Below, piece after piece: positions 41,920 to 50,730 of a stretch of 64,000 bases of DNA. The notes under the pieces are model-generated. The model was not told the DNA's origin. It made no database searches and worked only from the letters and a program-made list of their open reading frames with translations. Position 1 is the stretch's first letter. Each line of letters begins with the position of its first letter. The position numbers and the translations under genes are program-made. Source of the stretch: Bacteroidetes bacterium RIFCSPLOWO2_12_FULL_37_12 (lineage in GTDB: Bacteria > Bacteroidota > Bacteroidia > 2-12-FULL-37-12); assembly GCA_001769655.1 (NCBI GenBank), contig MEPC01000024.1:141572-205571 (forward strand). Direction: 5' to 3'.

Positions 41920-43315
41920 AAAAAATTGGAAATATCTACTCATCGTCGGCTTATCTTTCCGGCTCATTCTTTTTCTTCTCATTCGCCCATGGAATGCAGA
42001 AGTGGAAGATAAAAAAATTCTCATTTCTGACCCATCTGGATATCATTCACTCGCTCTCAGCATAAAAAAATCCGGTTTTACTGACAGACCCTTTGCATTC
42101 CGTACTCCGGGATATCCCTTATTCATCTACGCTATCTATTTTTTTACCGGAGCAAAGCCCTGGATTATCATACTTGTTAATTTTTTAATCGCCCTGGTTT
42201 CCGGATGGCTTTTGTATAAGATAGCATTACTGTTTTTTTCAGCGAATGTGTCATTTCTCACCGCAACATTATTTCTAATGGACCCACACATTAATTTGTT
42301 TAATCAAACCTTGTTTTCCGAAACACTTTTTATCTCTCTTTTCCTTCTCTCAATATATTTATTTTTAAAATGGGTTAAAAATTATAAAACTACTCATTTG
42401 ATTATGTGCGCTGTTATGATGGGTATAGCAACACTTGTAAGACCCGTATCCATTTATTTTCCTATTGTTTTAGTTCTTGGCTATCTGTTCTTTTTCTTCA
42501 AACGGCAAAAGCAGATTAATTGGAAATCCATTGTCCTATATCTCAGTTTATTCTATCTAACCCTTTCCCCGTGGATGCTTCGTAATTATTTTCGCTATGG
42601 AAACTATTCCATAAGCACTATTCAGGGATATAATCTGTTGTTCTGTAATAGTACTTTTTCAGAGGCAGTGAGAACCGGAAAAGAGCCGGAAGAAATTGAA
42701 AAGGAATTCAAACGCGAAGCCATTAAGAATGGGATAGATGATAAATATGGAAATCCATTCGTCAATGCAGAATACTATCAGAAAGTGGCACTAAGCTGTA
42801 TGTATGAACAACCAGCATTTTATGCAAAACGTTTTTTTAATGGTTTTTTATTTTCGTATTTGAATCTGAATGTATTTGAATTCTGCAATTACCTGAATTT
42901 ATCTTATACCCCTCATTCGTGGGGTTTATATCAGAACCCTTCTTTTTATCAGATACTAAAAAATTATTTTAAGGGAAAAACGAGGAATGAAATTTTTATT
43001 TCCGTTATACTGATTTTATGGCTTGTATTTTCTTATCTGATGGCATTCGCTGGAATATTCTTTCTTATTAAAAAGAAACACTTTTGGCTTTTAACTTTTA
43101 TAATGATAACCATTTTCTATTTTGCATTTCTGGCGGGTGATGTAGGAGAAGTAAGGTATAAATTGCCAGCTATACCTTTTTATCTTCTGTTGAGCGGAGT
43201 CGGGTTTTATGGGTTGATAAGAACTAATTTCCTACAATCTCCGCCAACCCTTTTACCCAAGCCGGATGCGAATTCAAACAAGGCACTAATTGAAAATCAA
43301 CTCCTCCCTTCTTGA
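41906..43315 (+). CDS. GT39/ArnT-like membrane glycosyltransferase
   Basis: 469 residues with ten or more membrane segments. After the first helix a periplasmic loop contains the acidic motif LISDPSGYHSLALSIKKSG, and FRTPGYPLFIYAIYF follows, both typical of GT-C enzymes of the PMT/ArnT type using polyprenyl-phosphate sugars. LMDPHINLFNQTLFSETLFI matches the family's third-helix block. The start is a TTG at 41906, overlapping the DUF5618 stop by 14 bases; no ATG is available upstream in frame. The last 92 bases are antisense to the end of hemH, an unusually long convergent coding overlap. Acceptor unknown. Confidence 0.85.
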   Translation: MSIIKKNWKYLLIVGLSFRLILFLLIRPWNAEVEDKKILISDPSGYHSLALSIKKSGFTDRPFAFRTPGYPLFIYAIYFFTGAKPWIIILVNFLIALVSGWLLYKIALLFFSANVSFLTATLFLMDPHINLFNQTLFSETLFISLFLLSIYLFLKWVKNYKTTHLIMCAVMMGIATLVRPVSIYFPIVLVLGYLFFFFKRQKQINWKSIVLYLSLFYLTLSPWMLRNYFRYGNYSISTIQGYNLLFCNSTFSEAVRTGKEPEEIEKEFKREAIKNGIDDKYGNPFVNAEYYQKVALSCMYEQPAFYAKRFFNGFLFSYLNLNVFEFCNYLNLSYTPHSWGLYQNPSFYQILKNYFKGKTRNEIFISVILILWLVFSYLMAFAGIFFLIKKKHFWLLTFIMITIFYFAFLAGDVGEVRYKLPAIPFYLLLSGVGFYGLIRTNFLQSPPTLLPKPDANSNKALIENQLLPS

Positions 43316-44237
43316 GAAACAACTCTTTGTACTCCTCCCCTACTTCATGAATGGTCTCCAGACAATCTGATACAAAGGAAGGGCAGGAAACCAACAATCG
43401 TTTAACTCCTTTTTTGACAAGATTCTCCAGATGCTCGTCGATATAGGGTTTCAGCCAGGGCTTTTTTCCAAATCGCGATTGAAAACAAACAGAATAATTT
43501 TCAGCGGTAAATCCAAGCGGTTCGGCAATTAATTTAACGGTTTGATAACAAGATGCACGATAGCAATATCTATTTCGGGATGTAATTACTGAACAACATT
43601 CATTATTAAATTTACAGTAATCGGTAAGATCTGCTTTTTTGATTTGATGTTCAGGTAATCCATGAAAGCTGAATAAAAAATGGTCGAAGGATGAATTTAT
43701 AAATGTCTTGCAAATTTCTATGTTTGCATGAATGAATCCGGGATGGCTGTAAAAATCACTTACAAAATGAATTTTGGGAATTATTTGCCAGTTTGAAATA
43801 ATATTGAATATTTTCTCAATGGCAGATCCGGTAGTGGCACCGGCATATTGAGGAAATAACGGTACAATAACCAACTTTTCGCACACATCTTTCTGAATCA
43901 TTTCAAGTGTATGAGATAAGGATGGGTTCCCATAATTCATAGCAAAATAAACCTGGTAGGAATTTCCCAATTCATACTGAAGCGCATTTTTTATGTCTTC
44001 CGAATGGTAATGCAAAGGCAATCCACGGTTAGTAAGAATTTCTTTATAAGCCCGTGCCACAACCGGAGAGCGAAAAGGTAGTATGACAGTATATAATAGT
44101 GGATATTTAATATACCAGGGAGGGTCAAAAACCCTTGGGTCAGATAAAAATTCTTTCAGATATTTCCGGACATCAGTGACACTGCAACTATCAGGAGTAC
44201 CTATGTTTACCAGAAGAACGGCGGTTTTAGGGGGCAT
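43224..44237 (-). CDS. hemH: Ferrochelatase
   Basis: Inserts Fe2+ into protoporphyrin IX, the last step of protoheme synthesis. 337 residues starting MPPKTAVLLVNIGTPDS. The catalytic histidine is in FSFHGLPEHQI (about residue 188), followed by a cysteine-rich stretch (CKFNNECCS, CYRASCYQT) that may bind an iron-sulfur cluster. FQSRFGKKPWLKPYIDE and the C-terminal SCLETIHEVGEEYKELF-type block are conserved. It is the distal gene of a run with DUF4340, gldG, gldF and gldA, starting 6 bases after the DUF4340 stop, so probably cotranscribed. Its 3' end overlaps the GT39 gene. Confidence 0.95.
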   Translation of the reverse strand: MPPKTAVLLVNIGTPDSCSVTDVRKYLKEFLSDPRVFDPPWYIKYPLLYTVILPFRSPVVARAYKEILTNRGLPLHYHSEDIKNALQYELGNSYQVYFAMNYGNPSLSHTLEMIQKDVCEKLVIVPLFPQYAGATTGSAIEKIFNIISNWQIIPKIHFVSDFYSHPGFIHANIEICKTFINSSFDHFLFSFHGLPEHQIKKADLTDYCKFNNECCSVITSRNRYCYRASCYQTVKLIAEPLGFTAENYSVCFQSRFGKKPWLKPYIDEHLENLVKKGVKRLLVSCPSFVSDCLETIHEVGEEYKELFLKKGGVDFQLVPCLNSHPAWVKGLAEIVGN

Positions 44238-44243
44238 TGTAAA

Positions 44244-45212
44244 TTAATTTTTCTTTGTAGTATCAGCCGCCGGATAAAGTTTTTTGGGAGATATAAATAG
44301 AGTAGAAATTGCACCGGTAGGTTTGCTTTTGAAAACGGCGCCGGGATTTTGGCTGGAAGTAATCAGCCATTCATGAACGGCATGAGGAAATGCCTTCACT
44401 TCAATTTTGGGTTCAATAGACGATTCGATAGTTAATGTATATTGCGGTTTACCCAGCGAATTTGCGTCAATATCATCCACAAATTCTTCAGTGGTGAAAT
44501 GTTGAATATCCCGCAAGTACGTCGTGGTTTTTGAAGAATCATTCATTGATAAACTCATGTTCCATTTGTTTTTATCTTTTGTGAGCGTGAAGGAACTGTC
44601 TGGATATTCTAATGACACTTTTTTCCAGTTATCCGATTCACTGTTTATTACTTTTCCGTTTCTCCAGGTGTTTACCTCGCGATTAAACGTCATATCTAAG
44701 AAAGCCGGAGTAATAAACACGCGTTTGTCTGACTTCATTCTGAAATAAGTGGAAAATTCCCGTTGGTTCTTAAATGAGAATTTCCCGATGATTATATCGA
44801 GCACTTTCTTTGAATTTTCCATTAATTCCACACGGGTGCCATTGGTGTCGGTCACCTGGTATTCATTCCATTGTGATTCGTCATCCGACACTAACCGCTC
44901 TGCTGATATTTTTTTTAGTTCCCCGAATGCGTTGTTTATTTTCTCAGCATCAGCCGCAACTTTTTTATTTTTGTCTTTTGGAAGTATCAGCTTCCATTCA
45001 TTATTTTCTTTTATGACACGAATTTCCTGCTGACCTTTTTCTGAACGTGGGTACATGCGCATTTCAGTGACAGTTGCCGGGTCAAAATTTATTTCTACCC
45101 CTTGCAAAGTAGAACTCTTGGTTCCCGTGAAGAAGTATTCGATGATAAAAACTGAACCCAACAGAATTACGAAGATGATTCCAAGTTGAGTGAGGGAGAT
45201 TTTCTTTAACAT
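44244..45212 (-). CDS. DUF4340 domain protein associated with GldFG
   Basis: 322 residues with one N-terminal membrane segment (LGIIFVILLGSVFIIEYFF) and a repetitive beta-sandwich exterior: two similar halves with 'W.L..P..KKVAAD...I...F..L..I.AERLVSDD' and 'WK.VSLEYPDSSFTLTKDKNKWNMS'. DUF4340 proteins are regularly encoded next to GldG-like proteins, and a role as periplasmic partner of that transporter is inferred from this linkage. It starts 37 bases after the gldG stop. No catalytic residues recognised. Confidence 0.88.
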   Translation of the reverse strand: MLKKISLTQLGIIFVILLGSVFIIEYFFTGTKSSTLQGVEINFDPATVTEMRMYPRSEKGQQEIRVIKENNEWKLILPKDKNKKVAADAEKINNAFGELKKISAERLVSDDESQWNEYQVTDTNGTRVELMENSKKVLDIIIGKFSFKNQREFSTYFRMKSDKRVFITPAFLDMTFNREVNTWRNGKVINSESDNWKKVSLEYPDSSFTLTKDKNKWNMSLSMNDSSKTTTYLRDIQHFTTEEFVDDIDANSLGKPQYTLTIESSIEPKIEVKAFPHAVHEWLITSSQNPGAVFKSKPTGAISTLFISPKKLYPAADTTKKN

Positions 45213-45249
45213 GATTTATAAATAAAATTCAAAACAAAATAAAACTGTC

Positions 45250-46770
45250 TTACCTTTCCTCCAGCCATTGCTGTCTTTTTTTTGCCTGGCGTTGGTATCG
45301 TACAAATCCATAAAGTATGATTAATACAATAGGAGCCAGAAGGTTGGTGTATTTCAACATTGTTTTAGTGCCATCTTCCAGGGTTTCCAGAGGACGTGAA
45401 GTAACCCCTTTCGTTCTCAAATCAATCAAGCCGGTGTCATCCGAAAGCCAGTCAATGGAATTCACCATTAAGCTAACGTTATCGGGTTGGAGTTGCATGC
45501 GGTTGTCGCCTTCACCGTTTACTGCAAAATCACCATCTCCCACTACAACCATTTTACTTTTTTTACCGGAATTGCCGGCTAACTGTCCGGTGGCAACCAC
45601 AGCAACGGGAATCTCCGATTGCGCAAAATCAGATTTTTTCCACTGTTGCATGACATTAATATAAACGGGCGCTTTTTGAAGCGAACTTTCCTTGGAGGTC
45701 TTTGCAATGGGGAAAATTTTAACTAAAGAATCATTAGTAGTGATTGAAATATTGCTGGCGAAGGGGAGAAAAACTCCCTCTAATCCTTTTGTGATAGGAT
45801 GGTCTGTAAAAGTAGAAACCACCGGGAAGTAAGGAAAACTGACTTGCGTATTAAATTGAAGAAATCCTTGTTGCTGACGCACAGATACGGCGCCGCATTT
45901 TATATCCATTAAAAAATTATCCTCCACCACAATCCCTTTTTTACTTAACCATTTTTCAATCTCAATGTTTTTAACTTCTCCCATCATGGTTTTAAGATTT
46001 CCATCCACGCGGTTCAGCGCCACAAAAATATTTCCTCCCTCCTTTAAAAATCCATCGAGTTGATCGAGGTGGAAACCCGGGAAAGAGTCCTTGGGTGCGA
46101 TGATGGCAAGGGTTTTATATTTTCCCTGTGGAATAGCCGTTGAATCGGTAAGTGTAAGGGCTTCAATATCGTATAAAATATCAAGCTCCTGTTTTGCCTG
46201 CATGATGGCTTCGAGAGATGGTTCACCGTGACCTTGCAAAATTGCCACTTTGGGTTTGTTTTTCACAGATAATTTTTTGATGGCAGTGGCAACCGCATAT
46301 TCCATTGCCCCACCTGGGCGGATGACAGGAATTACTTCTGTGCCATCTCCCAAACTAACCACTGCACCGAGATACGCTCTTTGTTGTTTTATCTGGTCGC
46401 GTTCGCGGATGTTTACCAATACGGGTTGAATGCCTGCCTGCTGGGCTTTTCCTTCCGATTCCTCGCTTTCGTTGGGATTTACAAATTCATACACTACTTT
46501 CCCTTTCGAACGTTGCTCAAATTCCACCAATTGCTCCTGAAAGTCCCTGCGCACAGTGCCAATATCGGGAGGAAGATTTTCAGAAAAATATGCTTTAATG
46601 GTAACTGGATTTTTTAGTTGCTTTAGAATGTCAAGAGTGGCGCTGCTGAGAGTATAACGTTTGTCGGCAGTGAAATCGAGGCGGAAGAAGAGACGATTTG
46701 CAAGGAAATTCAGCAATAAGATTATGCCAAAGAGAACTGCAAGCCGTGTGTATATGTCTTTTTGTTTCAT
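45250..46770 (-). CDS. gldG: GldG, substrate-binding-like component of the gliding-associated ABC transporter
   Basis: 506 residues. One N-terminal membrane helix (LAVLFGIILLLNFLANRLFF), a large periplasmic domain beginning RLDFTADKRYTLSSATLDILKQL, and a C-terminal helix (NLLAPIVLIILYGFVRYQR). VAILQGHGEPSLE and FVALNRVDG are typical of the DUF4350/ABC_transp_aux domain. In Flavobacterium johnsoniae gldA, gldF and gldG are needed for gliding; homologues also occur in non-gliding species, so motility is not proven here. It sits between gldF (21-base gap) and DUF4340. Confidence 0.92.
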   Translation of the reverse strand: MKQKDIYTRLAVLFGIILLLNFLANRLFFRLDFTADKRYTLSSATLDILKQLKNPVTIKAYFSENLPPDIGTVRRDFQEQLVEFEQRSKGKVVYEFVNPNESEESEGKAQQAGIQPVLVNIRERDQIKQQRAYLGAVVSLGDGTEVIPVIRPGGAMEYAVATAIKKLSVKNKPKVAILQGHGEPSLEAIMQAKQELDILYDIEALTLTDSTAIPQGKYKTLAIIAPKDSFPGFHLDQLDGFLKEGGNIFVALNRVDGNLKTMMGEVKNIEIEKWLSKKGIVVEDNFLMDIKCGAVSVRQQQGFLQFNTQVSFPYFPVVSTFTDHPITKGLEGVFLPFASNISITTNDSLVKIFPIAKTSKESSLQKAPVYINVMQQWKKSDFAQSEIPVAVVATGQLAGNSGKKSKMVVVGDGDFAVNGEGDNRMQLQPDNVSLMVNSIDWLSDDTGLIDLRTKGVTSRPLETLEDGTKTMLKYTNLLAPIVLIILYGFVRYQRQAKKRQQWLEER

Positions 46771-46791
46771 TGTTATGAAAGGTTATCTTTA

Positions 46792-47514
46792 TTATTTCCA
46801 ATTTCTTTTCGAGAGCATGGCTTCCGATAATATCAACCCGCCGGTGATAAGTGAAAAGAAATAAATCAAATCCTTACTGTCAATTACTCCGCGGGAAATG
46901 GAATCAAAATGATTTCTTAAACTTAAATAATCGAAAACAGCGCCTGTCGTTCCTGTCATATTGTTGGAAATCACGTCGAAAAGTATTTGAAAAAACAATC
47001 CTATAAATAATGCCAGTAGAAAAGAAATGATTTGATTATTGGTAGTACTGCTTGTAAAAAGACCAATGCTGATATAAGATGCGCTCATAAGGATCATGGC
47101 AAAATAGCCGCCCCACACACTCGCATGGTCAATGTTTCCCAGCTTTGAAACGGTTACATAATAAGGCAAAGTGCATACTAATGCAATAGCTACCAATACC
47201 AAGCAGGCAAGAAACTTTCCAGTTACTATCTGCCAGTCAGAAACGGATTTGGTAATCAGGAGTTCAATGGTACCGGTTTTATTTTCTTCTGCCAATGTTT
47301 TCATGGTAATGGCTGGTATAAAGAAAAAAAGCGACCAGAATGATATTCCAAAAAATGCATCCAAACTTGCCTGACCTCTTAAGAAAATATCATTTCCATA
47401 GAGCCATGTGAAGAAACCGCTGAGACCCAGAAATACTACGATGAGTATATAAGCCATCAGAGAGTCGAAGAAGGAGTTAATTTCGCGTTTTGCGATAATC
47501 CAGATTGCGGGCAT
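46792..47514 (-). CDS. gldF: GldF, permease of the gliding-associated ABC transporter
   Basis: 240 residues with six membrane helices, starting MPAIWIIAKREINSFFDSLM, the standard entry of ABC-2 type permeases. The cytoplasmic TMKTLAEENKTGTIELLITKSVSDWQIV segment is the coupling region seen in NosY/GldF proteins. The C-terminal LSLRNHFDSISRGVIDSKDLIYF is diagnostic for the family. It works with GldA (ATPase) and GldG. A stutter repeat of TTTACGATTT lies between it and gldA (94-bp gap). Confidence 0.94.
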   Translation of the reverse strand: MPAIWIIAKREINSFFDSLMAYILIVVFLGLSGFFTWLYGNDIFLRGQASLDAFFGISFWSLFFFIPAITMKTLAEENKTGTIELLITKSVSDWQIVTGKFLACLVLVAIALVCTLPYYVTVSKLGNIDHASVWGGYFAMILMSASYISIGLFTSSTTNNQIISFLLALFIGLFFQILFDVISNNMTGTTGAVFDYLSLRNHFDSISRGVIDSKDLIYFFSLITGGLILSEAMLSKRNWK

Positions 47515-47521
47515 GGGAAGT

Positions 47522-47606
47522 TATTGTGATTTACGATTTGCGATTTACGATTTACGATTTCAAATATTTAATATCTAATTTCCAATTTCTAATGACCAAT
47601 GACTAA
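47522..47606. repeat. TTTACGATTTGCGATTTACGA stutter repeat with TCTAATTTCC tail
   Basis: Four near-copies of the 10-mer TTTACGATTT, then TTTAATATCTAATTTCCAATTTC words and AATGACCAATGACTAAT. It fills the whole gldA-gldF gap. Confidence 0.75.
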
Positions 47607-47608
47607 TA

Positions 47609-48538
47609 TCAATTCGTCAACTCCCTGAACACATCCTCCAGCCGTGTCTCCTGCCCTGTCATCTCCAGTAGGATCCAATTATTGTCAACACACGTTCTGA
47701 AGACATTTTTTCGTGAAGACATTTCGGTTTTACTGACGACTTTAAAAAACTTTTGTCCGTTTCCTTCCGATTCCACAGAAGCAACTGTGTTTAGCTGCAT
47801 TAATTTTTCTTTAATAGTTGCTGGTGAATTTTCTGTTTCTAATTGGATGTTGAGAATTTCCTGCCCTTGCGCCTGCTTGCGTAAATCGGAAGGGGAGCCG
47901 TCAGCAACCAATCTACCTCTGTTGATGATGAGAATCCTATCACAAGTTGCCTCAACCTCAGGTAAAATATGAGTACTCAGGATTACTGTTTTTTCTTTGC
48001 CAAGTTCTTTAATCAACTTTCTGATTTCAACAATCTGATTCGGGTCAAGTCCGGAAGTTGGTTCATCTAAAATCAACACTTCCGGGTTATGAATAATTGC
48101 CTGTGCCAGACCTACTCTTTGCCGGTATCCCTTGGAAAGTTCCCCAATCCGTTTATGTTTTTCATTTGATAATCCGCAAACGCCCACCATTTCTCTGACC
48201 CTGCTATCTATGGTGGATTTTTCAACCCGTTGTATAGATGCTACAAAAAACAGGTAATCCATCACATACATATCAAGATAAAGGGGATTGTTTTCGGGAA
48301 GATAACCAATGCGACGTTTTATTTCATCGGGGTTACTGTGAATGGAAAGATTATCAAGACGGACATCCCCCTGATGAGGGGCGATAAAACAGGCAATAAT
48401 TTTCATAGTAGTGCTTTTGCCGGCGCCATTGGGTCCCAGAAAGCCAAGTACTTCCCTTGTGTTTACTTTAAAACTAATATTATCAACCGCGTTCTGAAGT
48501 CCGTAGCGTTTAGTAAGGTTTTCAATTTCTATTGCCAT
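47609..48538 (-). CDS. gldA: GldA, ATPase of the gliding-associated ABC transporter
   Basis: 309 residues. Walker A GPNGAGKSTTMK, the Q-loop region GYLPENNPLYLDM, signature LSKGYRQRVGLAQAI, Walker B VLILDEPTSGLDPNQ and the switch histidine in LSTHILPE are all intact. The C-terminal 80 residues form the DUF4162-like accessory domain found in GldA-type ATPases. First gene of the gldA-gldF-gldG-DUF4340-hemH run. A CAAAGTTA (TAACTTTG on the minus strand) near 48560 is a likely -7 element about 20 bases upstream. Confidence 0.95.
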   Translation of the reverse strand: MAIEIENLTKRYGLQNAVDNISFKVNTREVLGFLGPNGAGKSTTMKIIACFIAPHQGDVRLDNLSIHSNPDEIKRRIGYLPENNPLYLDMYVMDYLFFVASIQRVEKSTIDSRVREMVGVCGLSNEKHKRIGELSKGYRQRVGLAQAIIHNPEVLILDEPTSGLDPNQIVEIRKLIKELGKEKTVILSTHILPEVEATCDRILIINRGRLVADGSPSDLRKQAQGQEILNIQLETENSPATIKEKLMQLNTVASVESEGNGQKFFKVVSKTEMSSRKNVFRTCVDNNWILLEMTGQETRLEDVFRELTN

Positions 48539-48633
48539 GGTTTTTTATGAAAAAGAGGAGCAAAGTTATGAAACTTTTATAAAAAAACGTGGGTTTATAT
48601 GATGAAATTTAAAAAAGGTTTCATGGATAATGT

Positions 48634-48743
48634 AAAAACACGGAGTGACAGAGAACATAAAGAAACACAGCGTTGATTATTCAAAATATATGTTTCCAAA
48701 GTTTATTCTCTGTGCAACTCTGTGTTCTCCGTGCCTTTGTGGT
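48634..48743. repeat. Inverted stutter repeat (CACGGAG...CTCCGTG with CTCTGTG words)
   Basis: The left arm (48639-48672) holds CACGGAGTGACAGAGAACAT and AACACAG. The right arm (48703-48743) reads TTCTCTGTGCAACTCTGTG then TTCTCCGTG. It lies between the divergent gldA and sugar nucleotidyltransferase promoters. Confidence 0.75.
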
Positions 48744-48778
48744 GAGTAGTAACCATTATTTTATATGAAATAAGAATA

Positions 48779-48797
48779 TTATCATGTAAATTTGTAC
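48779..48797 (+). promoter_or_regulatory. Promoter with CATGTAAATTTG
   Basis: TTATCATGTAAATTTGTACC holds TAAATTTG (48787-48794), 20 bases before the TTG start at 48815. The upstream CATG makes it a relative of the promoters at 11753 and 34200. Confidence 0.5.
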
Positions 48798-48814
48798 CTT
48801 AATCACTTTATACA

Positions 48815-49810
48815 TTGAAAGCCGTCATCCCTGTAGCGGGCGCTGGTTTGCATATCAGACCCCAAAAGCAAATACCCAATACTGCCCTGATTCCCATAGG
48901 GGGGAAACCTATTCTTGCTCATATTGTTGACAACCTGATTAATTCCGGCATCAATGAATTTGTATTTATCACGGGTTATCTTGCCGATAAAATTGAACAT
49001 TTCATAACCCACCGTTATCCACAAATCCAATCTGAATTTGTGTTTCAAAGCAAACGGGAAGGACTGGGTCATGCGATTTGGCAGGCTGGGGACTATATTC
49101 GTCATGAAGATGAAATACTTATTGTGCTGGGAGATACGCTTTTTGAAGTCAATCTCCAACATGTATTGGATGAATCATATTCTTCGCTAGGAGTTCACAA
49201 AGTAAATAATCCGAGCCATTTTGGAATTGCTGAAGTTAATAATAAAGGAAGGGTAATAAAGTTAGTGGAAAAACCCATTATGCCCAAGTCAAACCTTGCA
49301 CTTGTCGGCTTGTATAAGATTTTGCAACCTGCAAAATTAGTAGAAGCATTGGATATTAATATTAAAAAAAACATACGCAACCGAAATGAATTCCAACTCA
49401 TTGACGGCTTAATGAAATTAATTGAAGGAGGTGAAATTTATACTACTTTTAATGTCACCAATTGGTACGATTGCGGGAAACGTGAAATTCTTATCCGTAC
49501 AAACGAATTGTTTCTTAATCGAACACAAAGTAATACAGACACTAATCAGGAGTTCCAGAATACCATCATCAAACAACCCGTCTATATAGGGAAGGACTGT
49601 ATGATTTCCAATTCCATCATAGGTCCAAATGTTACTATCAGTGAAAATACAGTAGTAGATTATTGCATCATCAAAAATTCAGTGGTTGGTTCTTACGCAT
49701 CATTGAAAAACATCGTCCTGCAAAATACAATTATTGGTTCCGATGCCACCATACACGGGCAGAGTCAGAGTTTGAATCTGGCGGATAATTCGGAGCTGGT
49801 GTTTGAGTGA
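48815..49810 (+). CDS. Sugar-phosphate nucleotidyltransferase with beta-helix tail
   Basis: 331 residues from a TTG at 48815 (MKAVIPVAGAGLHIRPQKQI). The Rossmann-like nucleotidyltransferase domain shows the G-x-G loop, IPIGGKPILAHIVDNL, EGLGHAIWQAGDYI and LGDTLFEV with the metal aspartate. The C-terminal 80 residues form hexapeptide turns (YIGKDCMISNSIIGPNVTIS). Bacteroidota relatives have R-P-x-T-x-x-x-P-K-A-L after the first loop; here it reads R-P-Q-K-Q-I-P-N-T-A-L, so the usual active-site lysine appears replaced. It would activate a hexose phosphate to an NDP-sugar. Activity needs checking. Confidence 0.85.
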   Translation: MKAVIPVAGAGLHIRPQKQIPNTALIPIGGKPILAHIVDNLINSGINEFVFITGYLADKIEHFITHRYPQIQSEFVFQSKREGLGHAIWQAGDYIRHEDEILIVLGDTLFEVNLQHVLDESYSSLGVHKVNNPSHFGIAEVNNKGRVIKLVEKPIMPKSNLALVGLYKILQPAKLVEALDINIKKNIRNRNEFQLIDGLMKLIEGGEIYTTFNVTNWYDCGKREILIRTNELFLNRTQSNTDTNQEFQNTIIKQPVYIGKDCMISNSIIGPNVTISENTVVDYCIIKNSVVGSYASLKNIVLQNTIIGSDATIHGQSQSLNLADNSELVFE

Positions 49811-49842
49811 AAGTGCCACTGCTACTGCTACTGCCACTAAAC

Positions 49843-50730
49843 TCACCTCCCCACATATAAAAAAATCTGAATCAAGGGAAGATAAAAAAATGACCCAAAC
49901 ATAAGACGATAACCAGCTTTGGGAGATAATTTTTTGAATAGAATCAGTGATTGAATGAAAAAAATAATACCGGCAAAAAATATAAGCATCGTTGTAGTTG
50001 TATCGCACATCCCGTAATACAATGGAATAAAACTGATAGGTAAAAGCAGAAAAGTATAAATACAAATCTGCAAGGCATTGGCTTTTGATTTTCCACTGCC
50101 TGCCGGTAAAACCTTGAATCCTGCTTTGTTATAATCTTCGTCAAAAACCCAGGCAATGGACCAGAAATGTGGAAATTGCCAGATGAATTGTATGAGGAAT
50201 AATATGAATGCATCCCGGGAAAAAGAACCGGTGGCGGCTATCATTCCTAACAAGGGTGGCACTGCACCCGGAAAAGCGCCAAGCAGTGTTGCAAAAGAAC
50301 TGATTTTTTTTACAGGAGTATAAATGAAAGCATAAAATAACAACGCAGTAATGCTCAGCACGCAAGTTAAAATTCCAAAATCCCACAATAACAAAATTCC
50401 TGCAATTGCCATCAGAAAAACTAATATATATGCTCTTACAAAACTCATTCTGCCGGAGGGTAAACCTCTGTCTGATGTTCTCAACATCAATTTATCTAAA
50501 TCGGATTCAATAATCTGATTAATGCCATTGGAAGCCGCTGTAATTAAAAAACCACCTACGAGGAATGTCAGAAACTGATTCCACTGAATGAATTTGTCTT
50601 TCATCCCATACATATAACCAAATCCGGCTGAGAAAACTACCAGAAAAGTCAAACGCAATTTGATGAAATTCTTGTAATCAATCAGTTGCTGACGAAGAGA
50701 GATACTGCCGGTGAGGGTGATTGGGTTCAT
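49843..50730 (-). CDS. ctaB: Protoheme IX farnesyltransferase (heme O synthase)
   Basis: Attaches a farnesyl group to heme B to make heme O, on the way to heme A for aa3-type oxidases. 295 residues, about nine membrane helices. The prenyl-diphosphate-binding loop is SNGINQIIESDLDKLMLRTS, followed by DRGLPSG; the second motif region is FDEDYNKAGFKVLP. YKNFIKLRLTFLVVFSAGFG at the N-terminus is the standard family start. The start codon lies inside the end of ctaA (53-base overlap), so the two are translationally coupled. Confidence 0.96.
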   Translation of the reverse strand: MNPITLTGSISLRQQLIDYKNFIKLRLTFLVVFSAGFGYMYGMKDKFIQWNQFLTFLVGGFLITAASNGINQIIESDLDKLMLRTSDRGLPSGRMSFVRAYILVFLMAIAGILLLWDFGILTCVLSITALLFYAFIYTPVKKISSFATLLGAFPGAVPPLLGMIAATGSFSRDAFILFLIQFIWQFPHFWSIAWVFDEDYNKAGFKVLPAGSGKSKANALQICIYTFLLLPISFIPLYYGMCDTTTTMLIFFAGIIFFIQSLILFKKLSPKAGYRLMFGSFFYLPLIQIFLYVGR

